In this document: positions 1 through 10,421 of the stretch, in pieces
Layout of the letters: every line of letters begins with the position of its first letter
How positions within the stretch are numbered: position 1 is the first letter of the stretch
Assembly (NCBI GenBank): GCA_948567375.1
Contig: OX419756.1
Coordinates: 66,814,552 to 66,878,551 of the forward strand
Origin: Lunularia cruciata
Lineage: Eukaryota > Streptophyta > Marchantiopsida > Lunulariales > Lunulariaceae
Length of the DNA: 64,000 bases
Reading direction: 5' to 3'
The notes under the pieces: generated by a model
Seen by the model: only the letters and a program-made list of their open reading frames with translations
Database searches by the model: none
What the model was told of the DNA's origin: nothing
Translations under genes and position numbers: made by a program

Positions 1-470
1 TCCCCGATCACCTGCAAGATGACTCCTCAACGGCAAAGGAAAATTGCTCGACATTTCGTCATTGCAGTCTCGATTTTTATAGAGTTGCACTTCTTCGTCT
101 TCCGTCACTTCGAGTTTCTACCGAGAAATCACACCTCCTGCATGCACCCGTTACTGTCGCCTCACCTTCACGCGTATGAGCCGCCAATTTTGAAACCGCC
201 CCTTCTTGAGTTTCTCACCCCGATGAAAGGTTGTTAGACTGTCTTTGCCTCGGGTTGAGCTCCCCTTCCCGATCCGAAGACAATTTACTTCGTATCGTTT
301 GCTGACACGGCATTTCAGAGTACTTCGCCTTATGACCCGAGGCCACTTTACTTCGGGTTTCACCCCGAAGACAGTTTTCGTCGTCTTCTTTGGCCAACCA
401 GGCGCAATCCGACTTCTCTATACACTTCTTCGTCTTTATTTTGAAAAAAACAAAAAATGTGGGCACCACA
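1..470 (-). repeat. 3' LTR of element A (first 470 nt only)
   Basis: Matches 9952-10421 almost base for base and ends on the plus strand in GGGCACCACA, the LTR terminus (TGTGGTGCCC in element sense). The remaining ~3.3 kb lies outside the window. It includes the TATA box and the start of the LTR reading frame. Confidence 0.93.
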
Positions 471-486
471 TACCCCCTCCCCCAAA
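471..486 (-). other. Polypurine tract of element A
   Basis: In element sense the 16 nt before the 3' LTR read TTTGGGGGAGGGGGTA, directly followed by the LTR start TGTGGTGCCC. This is the expected position and composition of the plus-strand primer. Confidence 0.88.
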
Positions 487-529
487 TGTGAGCGTCCCCG
501 CGAACATAGACCTCGGGTGTTTTAGAAAC

Positions 530-1870
530 TTACGAGTCTATGGTCCAATATCTCCGAACTCTCCACCAGTTTACTCGAGTGGCAAAAGGATTACCTTCCA
601 AATCGACGAGTTGCAGGGATCCATTTTCATAAAGATGACGAACTCGATAGGGACCTATCCATCGCAAATGCAACTTGCCTAGAAAAAATATTCGGCGATT
701 ATCATATAACAAAACCAAATCCCCTTCTCGTACAGTCACAGGCTTGATTCTCTGATCGTGCTTGACTTTCCGCTGTGCTTGTACTTCTTTCGTGGTTTGC
801 ATTGCATCGTCTCTTTTCTCTTGTAACCACATCAGTTGTTGAATCCGAAGATCCTGACTTTCCTCTTCCGACATTCGTTCTTCGCACAGGACTCGATAAG
901 TCGGAACTTCAAATTCAACTGGCAGTATGGGGTGCAAGCCATATGTCAAGAAGTATGGAGTTTTTTTGGTTGTAATCTTCTTTGTTGTCCGATAGGCCCA
1001 TAACGCGGCTGGTAATTTTGTATCCTAGTCATAGGCATAATTGACAGTCACCTTATTCAAAATTTTACAAAGTAACCCATTTGCTTTTTCCGTTAAGCCA
1101 TTCGCTTTTGGGTTATAAGGAGTCGTCTTCCGATGTTTAATCTGAAAATACTTGGTTAACTCCTCCATTACAGAGTTCAAAAAATGTGTTCCTCGGTCAC
1201 TGACCAATTCCAGAGGACACCCATATCGGGAGATGATGTTTCGAAAGAAAAATTCCACCACAGTTTCCGTATCATCTCTGCGAGTTGCTTCCGCTTCAAC
1301 CATCTTGGTAGCGTAATCAGTGCAAACCAAAATATATCGCTTTCTTGTGACTCGGGTTACTGGTTGAATGGGACCCACAAAATCAATACCCCATTTCTCA
1401 AATGGGGCCAAAGGCAAAATTGGTTTCAAAGGCCATTGAGAAGTGGCCGTCGGCTTCCCCATTCTCTGACACGCATCACAGCTTCGAATATGAGCATGTA
1501 CATCTTTGTACATTGTAGGCCACCAATACCCTGCCGAAAGAATTTTCTTTACAGTATTCTTCAGAGCATAGTGTCCTCCTGATGCCTCGGAGTGTAAAGA
1601 TTCAATTACTCCTCCTACTTCGTATGACTCCAAGCATCGCCGAAGTACTTCATCTTCGCCCATCTTAAATAAAATGCTGTGTTTAAGCTGGTACGGCCCC
1701 ATTTTCCGGAGAAAGACTGCCCGCTGTTCCGGATCCATCCCCTCAGGACAATGGAGAGTATTCAGATAATTATATTCATCTGCATACCTCGTACTTCTCA
1801 TTGCTGATAAGTGATACAACTCTTCGTCAAGGAACCGATTGCCAATTTCCCACTCCTGGTCTTGAGTGTC
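530..1870 (-). pseudogene. pol (IN): Element A integrase
   Basis: Integrase part of the polyprotein, which would join cDNA to host DNA. The zinc-binding HHCC module is visible: His near 1594 and 1573, and the CDAC pair near 1480-1471. The DDE core follows: Asp in WGIDFVGP near 1384, Asp in VSDRGTHF near 1198, Glu in GLTEKANG near 1090. A GPY-type C-terminal motif (RWIGPYRV) lies near 670, and no chromodomain follows. One in-frame stop (TAG where the frame suggests Trp, 1027-1025) splits the core from the C-terminal domain. The frame otherwise runs to a stop at 530, 44 nt before the polypurine tract. Catalytic residues are intact, so inactivation by this stop looks recent. Confidence 0.9.
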
Positions 1871-3108
1871 TAACCTGGACAGGAAATCCGCATTGGAATG
1901 CGAAGCTCCCTTCCTTACTTGTACAGTATACGTGAACTCTTGTAATAACAAGATCCATCTTGCAAATCGTCCCGATAAATCTGCCTTCTTGACCAGGTGT
2001 TGCAATGCATAATGGTCAACATAGAAGACAAACTCATACCCCAACAAATAATGCCGAAATTTCTTGCAGGCATACACCATTCCGAGTGCTTCTCTTTCCG
2101 TCGTTGAATAATTCTTTTCAGAAACTGAAAGTTGTCTGCTGGCGTAATACACTGGGTAATCTTTCTTCTTCTCGTCCTTTTGACTTAAGACAACCCCAAT
2201 GGCCATGGACGAAGTATCCACATACACATGAAAAGGGACGTCCCAATTCGGGGCCCTCATGACTGGTGCTTCAACCAGTTTCTTCTTCAACACCTGGAAG
2301 GCTTCTTCTTGATGTGCTTCCCACAGATAGTCTTCGGATTTCTTCAGAAGCTTTGTAAGTGGTGCAGCAAGCACTGCATAGTTTGACACGAAGCGTCTGT
2401 AATATCCGACATGTCCCAAGAAGGCTCTCAGCTCCCGGATGTTCTTCGGGGATTCCAAAGCTGCGATTATTTTAACCTTCTCAACATCAACTTCAATACC
2501 CTTGACACCCGATGCCCCAGAAGAATTCCCTCCTTCATTGCGAAGAAGCATTTCTCCGGGTGTAATGACAAGCCGGCAAAACGACACCTTTCAAACGTTT
2601 GGCAAAGGTAATCTCTATGTACATCCCATCGTCCAAACACACAAAAGTCATCAATAAAAACTTCGACAAATTTACGCAGGAAATCTTTAAAGATCAAATT
2701 CATCATCCACTGGAAAGTAGCGGGAGCATTACACAACCCAAAGGGCATTTGATTGTAAGCGAAAGTGCCCCAATTGGTCGTGAATGTAGTTTTATCCTTG
2801 TCTTCTTCCCGAATGGATACTTGATTGTACCTTGAAAATCCATCGAGAAAACTATAACAATGATGCCCAGCCACCTGGTCTAAGATTGTATCGGTAAAAG
2901 GCAAGGGATGATGATCTTTCCTTGTGACTGCGTTCAATTTTCGAAAGTCTTGGCACACTCGGATCTTCCCTATTTTCTTCTTCGGGACAATGACAATGGA
3001 GGAGACCCATTCACTGCTTAAGACAGGGAAGATGATTCCGGCCCCTAAGTACTTATCGATTTCATCTTTTACCAAGAGCGAGTACTTCGGGTTCAAGCGG
3101 TATTGTCG
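1871..3108 (-). pseudogene. pol (RT-RH): Element A reverse transcriptase and RNase H
   Basis: Copies element RNA into DNA and degrades the RNA strand. RT motifs run from the N-terminal SSIVIVPKKK through VCQDFRKLN and FGLCNAPATF to the catalytic FIDD box (2658-2647). RNase H follows, with Asp (VDTSSMAIG, ~2218), Glu (TEREAL, ~2095), Asp (YVDHYAL, ~2017) and a final Asp (SNADFLSRL, ~1888). Two lesions are seen. A TAG sits just before the RT (about 3109, CAG to TAG by context). A 4-nt deletion relative to element B near 2499-2508, in the RT thumb region, shifts the frame. The length is normal for the family, so apart from these lesions the domain is complete. Confidence 0.92.
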
Positions 3109-4458
3109 CTACCGAACCAGAACTGCACCTTCAATCAAATCAATCCGGTGTTCTCCAAATTCTTGTGGAATACCCGGCATTTGATCAATCGACCAGGCGA
3201 ATACATCTTGGAATTCTATAAACAGGGCAGTGTATCCTGCCAACTCCTCCGAAGTAACTGTCTTCAAGATTTTTAAAATTTTCCCTTCAGCGACTAACAC
3301 CTCTTGACAGTCATCGGGGTTGATGACTCCTTCAACATGGCTTACTCAGCTTATCCCGAGGCGAGCGGCCATCAAACCCCCTTCCTCCAAGTCAGGTTCA
3401 CCCGAAGTGAGGTCATATGGATCTTCGTCGTCAGCCTCTACCTCGTAGCATTCCAAGTAATTAACTTGGACTTCTTCTTCGGATTTGTCTGAAGACGAAG
3501 ACAATGAATCTTTGGACTTGTCCTCCTCTTTTGACGAACTTGTTTCCCCGAGATGGGGAACCTTCGTCCAACTCACAGTCACCAGCTTCTGATCTTTGGA
3601 CGAAATGTCCTTGAATCTTAACTTCTGCTGATGCCAATCTACTACAACTTGGGCACTATACAACCAGGGTCTGCCGATCAACAGAGGGTAACCAGTTTTT
3701 GTCACTGGCCGCAACACGATGTAATTCAACTTGAAGGGTACCCCTCCAATGATCGTGGTAATGTTCGACAGCATGCCCAAGGGCCGTCTCTTGGTTTGGT
3801 CTGCGAACTTCAAAACTCGGGGTGTTGGTTCAAACGTATGATACCCGAGTCGATTCGCAGTATCTTTGGTCATGACATTCACACCGGACCCAAAGTCAAT
3901 GGGTATCGATGTGATCATGCAACCTGCAATCTCCGCGTCTACCTCGGGAGATCCCAAATCTTCTTGTTCAATACGATAGATAGCAGGCAGGTCCTTCTTT
4001 GACATCAACCTCACCTTCTTGAGGGCCGAGTTAAGCTGTCTCTTGTACATCTTGTTATCTTCCCACAATTGCTTAAATGTAACATTGGCATTTGTGGTGG
4101 CCAAGTCGGCTATAATATCATATTGGGGAACTCCTCCCAATTTGACCGTCTTTGTCTTCGGCTTTGAGTCCGAGGACTCTCCATGCTCCCTTTTGACGTC
4201 GGGATGCTTCAAAATGGTGACGGGCTTGCTGATGGCCTTAACCCGAGCTTCCTCGGGTTGGCCTACCTCGGCTTGAATCAGACCCTTTACTTCGGATCGG
4301 ATGTCTGCCGGAAAAATTGGAGACTTCGTCTTCGTCTCTTCTTCCAAACTTAGTTCCCGAGTCCTGAGTAATGCCTCCGTTAATTCTTTCTGCAAGGCTT
4401 TAGCTTTAGCTTTTGCAAGGATCTTTTCCTCCTTGGCCGAAAGAATGGCTTTTGGGCG
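3109..4458 (-). pseudogene. pol (PR): Element A aspartic protease and linker
   Basis: Retroviral-type aspartic protease that would cut the Gag-Pol polyprotein. The active site is read as IDFGSG with Asp at 3897-3895. The usual triad is D-S/T-G, and element B has IDSGSG at the same place, so A carries a Ser-to-Phe change. A downstream ILLIGRPWL-like strand (YPLLIGRPWLYSAQ) supports the fold. A linker then leads into RT. A TGA (3348-3346, where B has CGA) interrupts the frame after MAARLGIS. A TAG (4461-4459) separates it from Gag. Protease, Gag and Pol share one frame, so a single polyprotein was the original product. Confidence 0.88.
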
Positions 4459-6549
4459 CTATCTCTTCGCCTTTCGGGAAGACGACAAGGTCGTACTCAG
4501 TTCTTTGGGATCACGCTTCTTCTTGGTGGAGCGTGTCTCAACTTTCAAAATTTCAAGGTCTGGCCATTCTCCTTCTGAGGCCGGACTCCCTTCATGAGGT
4601 CTTTCTTCCTGAAGAGTTATACAATTCACATTCGTATCCCCCTTCGGCTGAAGTGCTGCACGCTCAGCGGGGGTCTGTACATATTTTACAAGAGGCTTCG
4701 GGTTTGGCGGGTGAGGGCATTGGTTGCCCGTATGCCCCGATCCTTTACAATTTCCACACAGGTTAACGTACCCAATTTGCCTTCTTGGCTCGGGACAATT
4801 TGGAGACCAATGTCCCATCGAGCCACAATTATAACAGGCTCCAGGCGCAACATTCTGAGGGCGATTTTGGTTGCTCATTGGTGGTCTTCGTGCAGGAGCA
4901 TTGGGGTTATACTCCCTGGGTCCCAACCTCGGACCTTGATATGATGTGCTCGGTTGAGGCTGTACCTCCTGAGTTTGATACACCGCCTCTTCGTCATCGT
5001 CTTGGTCCCATCCCGGAACCCAATCAATTTGCTGCACCGGGAATGCATTACGAGTATTGCATTCTGTGTTGGCATGGCCGGATTTTCCATAGGCGGTGCA
5101 CCACACATTAGATCGTCCAAATGCGGGGGCCTTTCTTCGGTCCTTAGCCCCAATCATCTGGATCTTGAAATCCGAAAAATCCTTGATGAGGGCATCCAGC
5201 TTCGTATCCGCCTTATGTACACTCTTGGCTGGCGACGTCACTGGTTTCTTGGCTCCACGTCTTCTGACTCGTCTTGGCTTTGATTCTTCTTCGGATTCCG
5301 AAGAAGAGCTTGAAGACGTAGAGGATTCGTCCGAAGAAAGGGAGGTACTGCGCGAAGCTCTCCTTCTGGGCTTCTTGCCCTTCTTCTCCCGATTTCTCTG
5401 GTTACCGGCAGAGTGAGAGTGTGCCGCTTCATAACGAGCGACATGTTTGAGTACTTTATCGAGGGAAGTTACATTCCTCTCCCTCGCAAAGATTCATATC
5501 TCTGGTGACAGGCCCCCGAGGAACCAGGTAATGGCTTGGGCATCGGAGTATCCCACCACCCCTGATTGCTTGGGAACTCGGTTCAGTAATGCCATGAACC
5601 GCTCAGAGTAGTCCCTCAACTTCTCCTTCTTGCCTCGGTCCAAATCGTTTAGTGCCGCAAAGACACTCGTATCATAGTCAACCTCCCGGAATCGTTCCAG
5701 GAAGTTGTTTCTCAAGTCTGCCCAATCCGATGGTACAAACCCCTTCTGAGTCACATGCGTGTACCAGCTCCGAGCTTTCTTGCAAAGCAGACTTGGAAAA
5801 ATTCTTAGTCGATCCGCCGAGTCATGCTCCTTGTTAGCAAAGGAGATGACTTCGAATTCTTCGATGAATTCATCTGGGTCTTCGTCTTGTTCCATCCCCT
5901 TATACTTCTGATAGGCGTGTCGGGTGACAGGAAGCAAAGTCATCGTTTGATGCACTGGGATCGGCTGAGGGAATGTAGAACTTGACGGAACGGAAGAATT
6001 GGCTGGAATTGACGCCGTGTTGTCAGCCCAAGGATTCCAATTCGTCAAATTCAACACAGGGTCTTCTTCGACAATTTCTACTCTGAGAGGGTCAACTTCA
6101 ACCCGAGTGGAAGATTCAGGATCAACACCTTCAATAAGTTCTTCCAAATTCCTTCGGGACAACCGAGGAATCGTTCGTAGAAGATGTTGACACTCGTCTT
6201 CAGTAAGTGTGCGTGCTGTCTTTTCTCGAACAAAGGTCTTCAAGGAAACAACTTCCTTTACAACTCTAGGGGAAGTTGGGGTACTGGGCCGCAATGCATA
6301 TGTTTGCCCACTCGATTCTTTCTTCTTCTTGGAAGAAGAGGGAGATGCGAAGTAGCCTTGCCAACCGCCTTCGCGTTTCTTGTGATCAAGGTCTCGTAGG
6401 GCTTCTTGCACTTCGTGAAGGAGTTGAAACTCCAACACCTCTCGCTCAGTTTCGTCAATGATGGATGGGGCGTTCAGACGTTCGTCTTCTTCACGCTGAA
6501 GTGCTCGTCTTCGGGCTCTCTCTTCCCGTTGTTCTTTCAATCCAGACAT
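4459..6549 (-). pseudogene. gag: Element A Gag
   Basis: Structural protein that packages element RNA. It starts at the ATG 6549, 64 nt after the primer binding site. It has a charged N-terminus, then a retrotransposon capsid region (residues ~200-350, with WADLRNNFLERF and ITWFLGGLSP). A basic/serine-acidic stretch and two CCHC zinc knuckles follow near 4830 (CYNCGSMGHWSPNC) and 4760 (CGNCKGSGHTGNQC). One internal TGA at 5496-5494 interrupts it: element B has CGG there, so a point change is likely. The frame is the same before and after. Other frames across this stretch are antisense or shifted shadows. Confidence 0.9.
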
Positions 6550-6612
6550 TCATATTGCCTTGATACCCAGTGTTCAATTTGGCTTTGTATTCTTCCACTT
6601 CCGAGATTTGTA

Positions 6613-6630
6613 TCCCCGGCAGCGGCGCCA
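6613..6630 (-). other. Primer binding site of element A (Asp-tRNA type)
   Basis: In element sense the 18 nt read TGGCGCCGCTGCCGGGGA, 8 nt inside the 5' LTR. This complements the 3' end of plant tRNA-Asp except for one position (known tRNA sequence from general knowledge). Athila-type elements commonly use this tRNA. Confidence 0.85.
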
Positions 6631-7431
6631 AAAATCATGTGACAACCCGGCAAATATCACTTTTGCGGTAATCGGGTAAGTAAAGTTCGTTCCCGCAGAG
6701 ATACAAGTCAGAAATGTCCAAATACAAAGCAAAGTAACAATTTTAGTTCTTCTTGAGTTCTTCTTTAGTCTCTCAGGTAGAAACCACACCCAGAAGAGAG
6801 TAACAAGCACTGACTCGCAGTCTTGTCACAAATTAACACTCCATAATCACAACTTCATCAAATCTTTCCAAGCAATCTTGATTGTGATGATTCAGGCTCT
6901 CCCGAAAACGGCACTTCACTGCAAAACGACTTCACCTTAGAATTGTGTTCCACCCTTCCACTGAAGGCACAACTTCCTTGATCAAAATTGCTTCACATCA
7001 ACTTCGCACTGCACTCACAAATGCAGAATACTACCAACACTACAATTCCTCTCAGATCTGTCAAGGCATTACTTCGATTGCACTTCACTCAGGATCAAAC
7101 ACACAGAATGAAGATCAAGGCTGTGGAATCCAACATCCAACAAGCACACTGACTTGCACTTCGAATTTCTCCAAACACTCACAAACACAATTACAAAGTT
7201 GATACTCGGAATCAAGCTCAAGCGACGAGCACTGCTTCATAGCACTTCGCTTTATCTATTCTCAGAAATAATGAGCACTGAACAACAATTTCCTGCGAAT
7301 GCCACTCTTAAGTAGTGAAGCAATCGACAGTTCTAACAACTATACCGTTTCTACAACAACTGTTCCAACCTGCAGATCCGAAATGACAATGCACCTCTTC
7401 ATATCTGCCCCTTCAAATCTCAAATCGGTTA

Positions 7432-9867
7432 CTAATCCGATCCGATGTCTACTTCTTCCTCGTCTTTCAACCCTGAACCTGAAGTAATCTTACTTCCTAC
7501 TATTCTGTCCTCGGGTTTCATATCTTCTACTTCTTCTACCAGATTTAACAATTCTCTTTCCTGATCTGAAATTGTACTAACAGGTAATCTATCTAACTCT
7601 TCATCTTTCGACCCACTCTTCTCTACTGTTCCTGAGACCAACTCCGAAGACATTTGGATCCCGATGTTATCTACGTCGGGTTTTGCTTTAACATCCCACC
7701 GAAGCTTTTCTAACTCTATTCTTACTAAGTCTAATCTAATGGCGATATTGTCTTCTACTTCTAAGATCTTCCTATCTACACGAGTTCTCAACTTAATCAA
7801 CAAAGCATTTAGATCTGTATCTTTCGCTTGCCTTCGCCTCGTCTCCTGCACTAACAACTTCAACTCGTGCAGACGCGTTTCTTCAATTCGAACGCTGGCC
7901 TCTGTACTTAGCATCGCGTTTACTCTGAGGACTATCTCATGCAATGGCTCTAATCTTGTCTTCCTTTCCCATTCCCGATCTGCAAGCCATTCCTCTCTGT
8001 ACATCGCCAACTCTTCTTCGAATTTGACCTTCACCGCGTCCTTCTCTTTCTCCTTCTGTGCAACCTTTTCTTCCTGATTACGAAGTAAGTCTCGTAATCT
8101 CTCTTCTTCTCCATATCTCGCAGCCAACTCTCGCTGCCAAAGTTGCTTCTTCTCCTCCATACTCTCCATCACTCGATCGAGCTCTTGATCCTTCGATGCT
8201 ACTCTCGCCATAGCATGGATGAGCTCTACTCTTGAATCAGCAAACTGCTGCTTCAAGATTTCATGCTCCGCTACCTGTCTCTCCCTTGCGATGTCACTCT
8301 TCCTCGCAAGATCTTCTCGATAACTCACTTCTCTCTTCAGGTCTTCGATTACCTGACTCCTCTCCACTGCCTCCAATTGCAGTACTTCTCTCTCCTTCTC
8401 ACCTCGGGTCATAATCTTCTTCAACTCCGAGTTTTCTTCTTCTAATCTTGCCAACACCTGCAATACAGTCTTTACCTCCGCACATGTGGACTGCATCTCC
8501 TTCTTCTTATGTTCTAACTTTACTAACAACGGACACACCACTTCCCGTAGGTACTCCACTCCATCACTCGAGATCACTTCTTCTCGTGCGGCTACTTCTC
8601 TTTGTACTTCCTGTTCATCCGATACTTGCCTTCTTCTCTGCAGTCTTCGTATCAGAATTGATGCTTCACTGCCCGAGCTTCCTTCTACTTCTTCTGTCAC
8701 TCTACTTGGTCCCGCTTCCCCCTTCGCCTTACGTCTCGAGCAAATTCCTCGCTGTACTGCGATCTTCTTCTCCTTGAGCACCGGTACTTCGTCTTCCAGC
8801 GCTGCATTGTCTTTGGCTTTTACCTCGGCTTGAATTTCTTCTTCGTATTCTTCAGGCGTTGGTGCCGAGGTCATTTCTCCACCGACTTCACTATCACTGC
8901 TTGTATCTCCACTCTGCAGTGTCAGCTCAGGTTCCTCCTCACGTTCCGAGTCCTCCGTCTTGAGCTCGGCTTCGCCTTCTGAGTCTTCATCTTCCGACTC
9001 GATCACCACCATTCCTCACCTCGGGTTATTTCTCTGCACCTTCCGAGGTTTCTTGTTTTCTTCGGCGTCTGCTTGCCGAGTTCTCTTCTTTGTCGGGGTA
9101 CTTTCAACGACCTCCACGTTCTTCCCTGTCTTCGAGTAGTAATCGTCTGCGCTCCGGATTTGAAGAATGTATTGCTGCTCCTCCGCATCGACTTCCTTTT
9201 GCACATCCGGATGGAAGTGCGACACCATCCGATTCCGCTCCGCCAAGTTCAGCAAATTGAGCCCAAGATAGAAATGCGCTGCAAACGGCACAATATAATG
9301 TGGAGGGGACTTATCCCGCAGATTCCACACCATCTGCCTCGTTCTCCCGTGAAAACACCTCGCCCAATTAATTGGTTCTCCTGCAAACAATTTGTGAAAG
9401 AACACCGCTTGGTGTTTCATCACATAGGTAGTTCTCTCCGGCTTTAGGATTGCCATCAAAGCAGTCACAATTCCTCTCTTGACAGGGTCTTTGTAACTTT
9501 CTACCTTGTACCCATTCTTTGTTCTCTTCGACGAGAAGGCATCTCTCACCTCCTGAGTTTCTTGGGCTATCTCCCCTTTCCCCAAGAACGTGACCCCCTG
9601 CTCCAAGCCTGCCTCCTTCCCGAGTACGAGTCTCCAATCCGACTCTGTCCAGCGAGCCGGATTTCCTCTCTTCCCTTCTTCCTCGGGACCATCGAGACTT
9701 TTACTCTCGATGATTTCTGTCATGAATCCTAGAAAGCTTATGTTCCAATTCCATGCCAGAAAGGTGATCCGAAGTCGGCTCAAGACTTCGATCCTCGCTA
9801 CTACATCTAATCTCCGAATTGCATGATTTCTCACTGCAAATTTGGAGTTCTTCTTCCCTCCTCCCAT
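7432..9867 (-). CDS. LTR-encoded protein of element A (one internal stop)
   Basis: Function not known. The frame starts at ATG 9867 (MGGGKKNSKF, conserved in B, F2, J and similar in K). An upstream in-frame ATG at 10005 (MSSNFP) lies only ~20 nt past the TATA box, and in LTR J a stop separates it from MGGG, so 9867 is preferred. From 9867 it would encode 811 residues. The order is: a conserved globular N-terminal domain (~1-230, with KNGYKVESYKDP, FFHKLFAGEPINWA and SPPHYIVPFAAHFYLG), a basic then acidic Ser/Glu-rich linker, a long Lys/Glu/Leu coiled coil (~440-650), and a conserved tail ending VDIGSD. A single TGA (9018-9016) splits it in frame; copies B, J and K have sense codons there. The N-terminal pattern recalls plant transposon-associated domains, but I cannot confirm a family. 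Confidence 0.75.
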
Positions 9868-10024
9868 CTCTTCTGATTTCTTTCGGTCTCTCGATTTCTC
9901 TCTCTCAACTTCCCCCTTATGCACTAACACAAGTCCAACTCTATTTCCCTTTCCCCAATCACCTGCAAGACGACTCCTCAACGGCGAAGGAAAATTGCTC
10001 GACATTTCATCGTTGCAGTCTCGA

Positions 10025-10032
10025 TTTTTATA
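10025..10032 (-). promoter_or_regulatory. TATA box in LTR A
   Basis: Element sense CTCTATAAAAATCG, 390 nt into the LTR and ~160 nt before the preferred ATG of the LTR gene. It is repeated at the same place in the left LTR (about 70-82). It could drive the LTR gene, the whole element, or both. Confidence 0.6.
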
Positions 10033-10421
10033 GAGTTGCACTTCTTCGTCTCCCGTCACTTTGAGTTTCTACCGAGAAATCACACCTCCTGCATGCACCC
10101 GTTACTGTCGCCTCACCTTCACGCGTATGAGCCGCCAATTTTGAAATCACCCCTTCTTGAGTTTCTCGCCCCGACAAAAGGTTGTTAGACTGTCTTTGCC
10201 TCGGGTTGAGCTCCCCTTCCAGATCCGAAGACAATTTACTTCGTATCGTTTGCTGACACGGCATTTCAGAGTACTTCGCCTTATGACCCGAGGCCACTTT
10301 ACTTCAGGTTTCACCCCGAAGACAGTTTTCGTCGTCTTCTTCGGCCAACCAGGCACAATCCGACTTCTCTATACACTTCTTCGGCTTTATTTTGAAAAAA
10401 ACAAAAAATGTGGGCACCACA

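Larger units (their letters stand above)
1..10421 (-). mobile_element. Element A: Ty3/gypsy LTR retrotransposon, nearly complete
   Basis: The element reads on the minus strand. It has a 5' LTR (10421-6639), a primer binding site, a gag-pro-pol frame (6549-530), a polypurine tract (486-471) and the first 470 nt of the 3' LTR, cut by the window edge. The domain order PR-RT-RNase H-IN is that of Ty3/gypsy. The Asp-tRNA-type primer site and the absence of a chromodomain suggest the Athila/Tat side of the group (inference). It is inserted in the pol gene of element B: the sequence from 10422 onward continues B's integrase exactly where A's own frame has the same residues. By eye, 17 of 470 aligned positions differ between the two LTR ends in view. 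Confidence 0.93.
6639..10421 (-). repeat. 5' LTR of element A, 3,783 bp, with an internal gene
   Basis: Bounded by TGTGACAACC (6639) and GGGCACCACA (10421) on the plus strand. The same ends define solo LTRs D, E and K elsewhere in the window, so the limits are firm. The LTR is very long for a plant gypsy element, and about two thirds of it is one sense-strand reading frame (9867-7432). A TATAAAA box lies at 10032-10025, and a poly(A)-like AATAGATAAA at about 7262-7251. The right flank begins CCTCC, the likely 5-bp target duplication; its partner is outside the window. Confidence 0.93.

Noticed and set aside
245-682. Plus-strand open frame of 145 codons across the left LTR and into pol
   Set aside because: Antisense to the LTR promoter, polypurine tract and integrase end; crosses the LTR boundary.
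530-700. Chromodomain at the end of element A integrase
   Set aside because: The frame ends shortly after the GPY motif; no aromatic-cage pattern follows, unlike in element C.
4413-5416. Several plus-strand frames of 106-117 codons
   Set aside because: Shadows of Gag, whose zinc knuckles and length on the minus strand are clear.
6613-6630. tRNA gene fragment at the primer binding site
   Set aside because: Only 18 nt complementary to a tRNA end, at the expected distance from the LTR; no tRNA body is present.
7432-9012. Second half of the LTR frame as a separate gene starting at ATG 9012
   Set aside because: The same frame continues through this ATG without a stop in copies B, J and K, so it is one protein interrupted by a point mutation in A.
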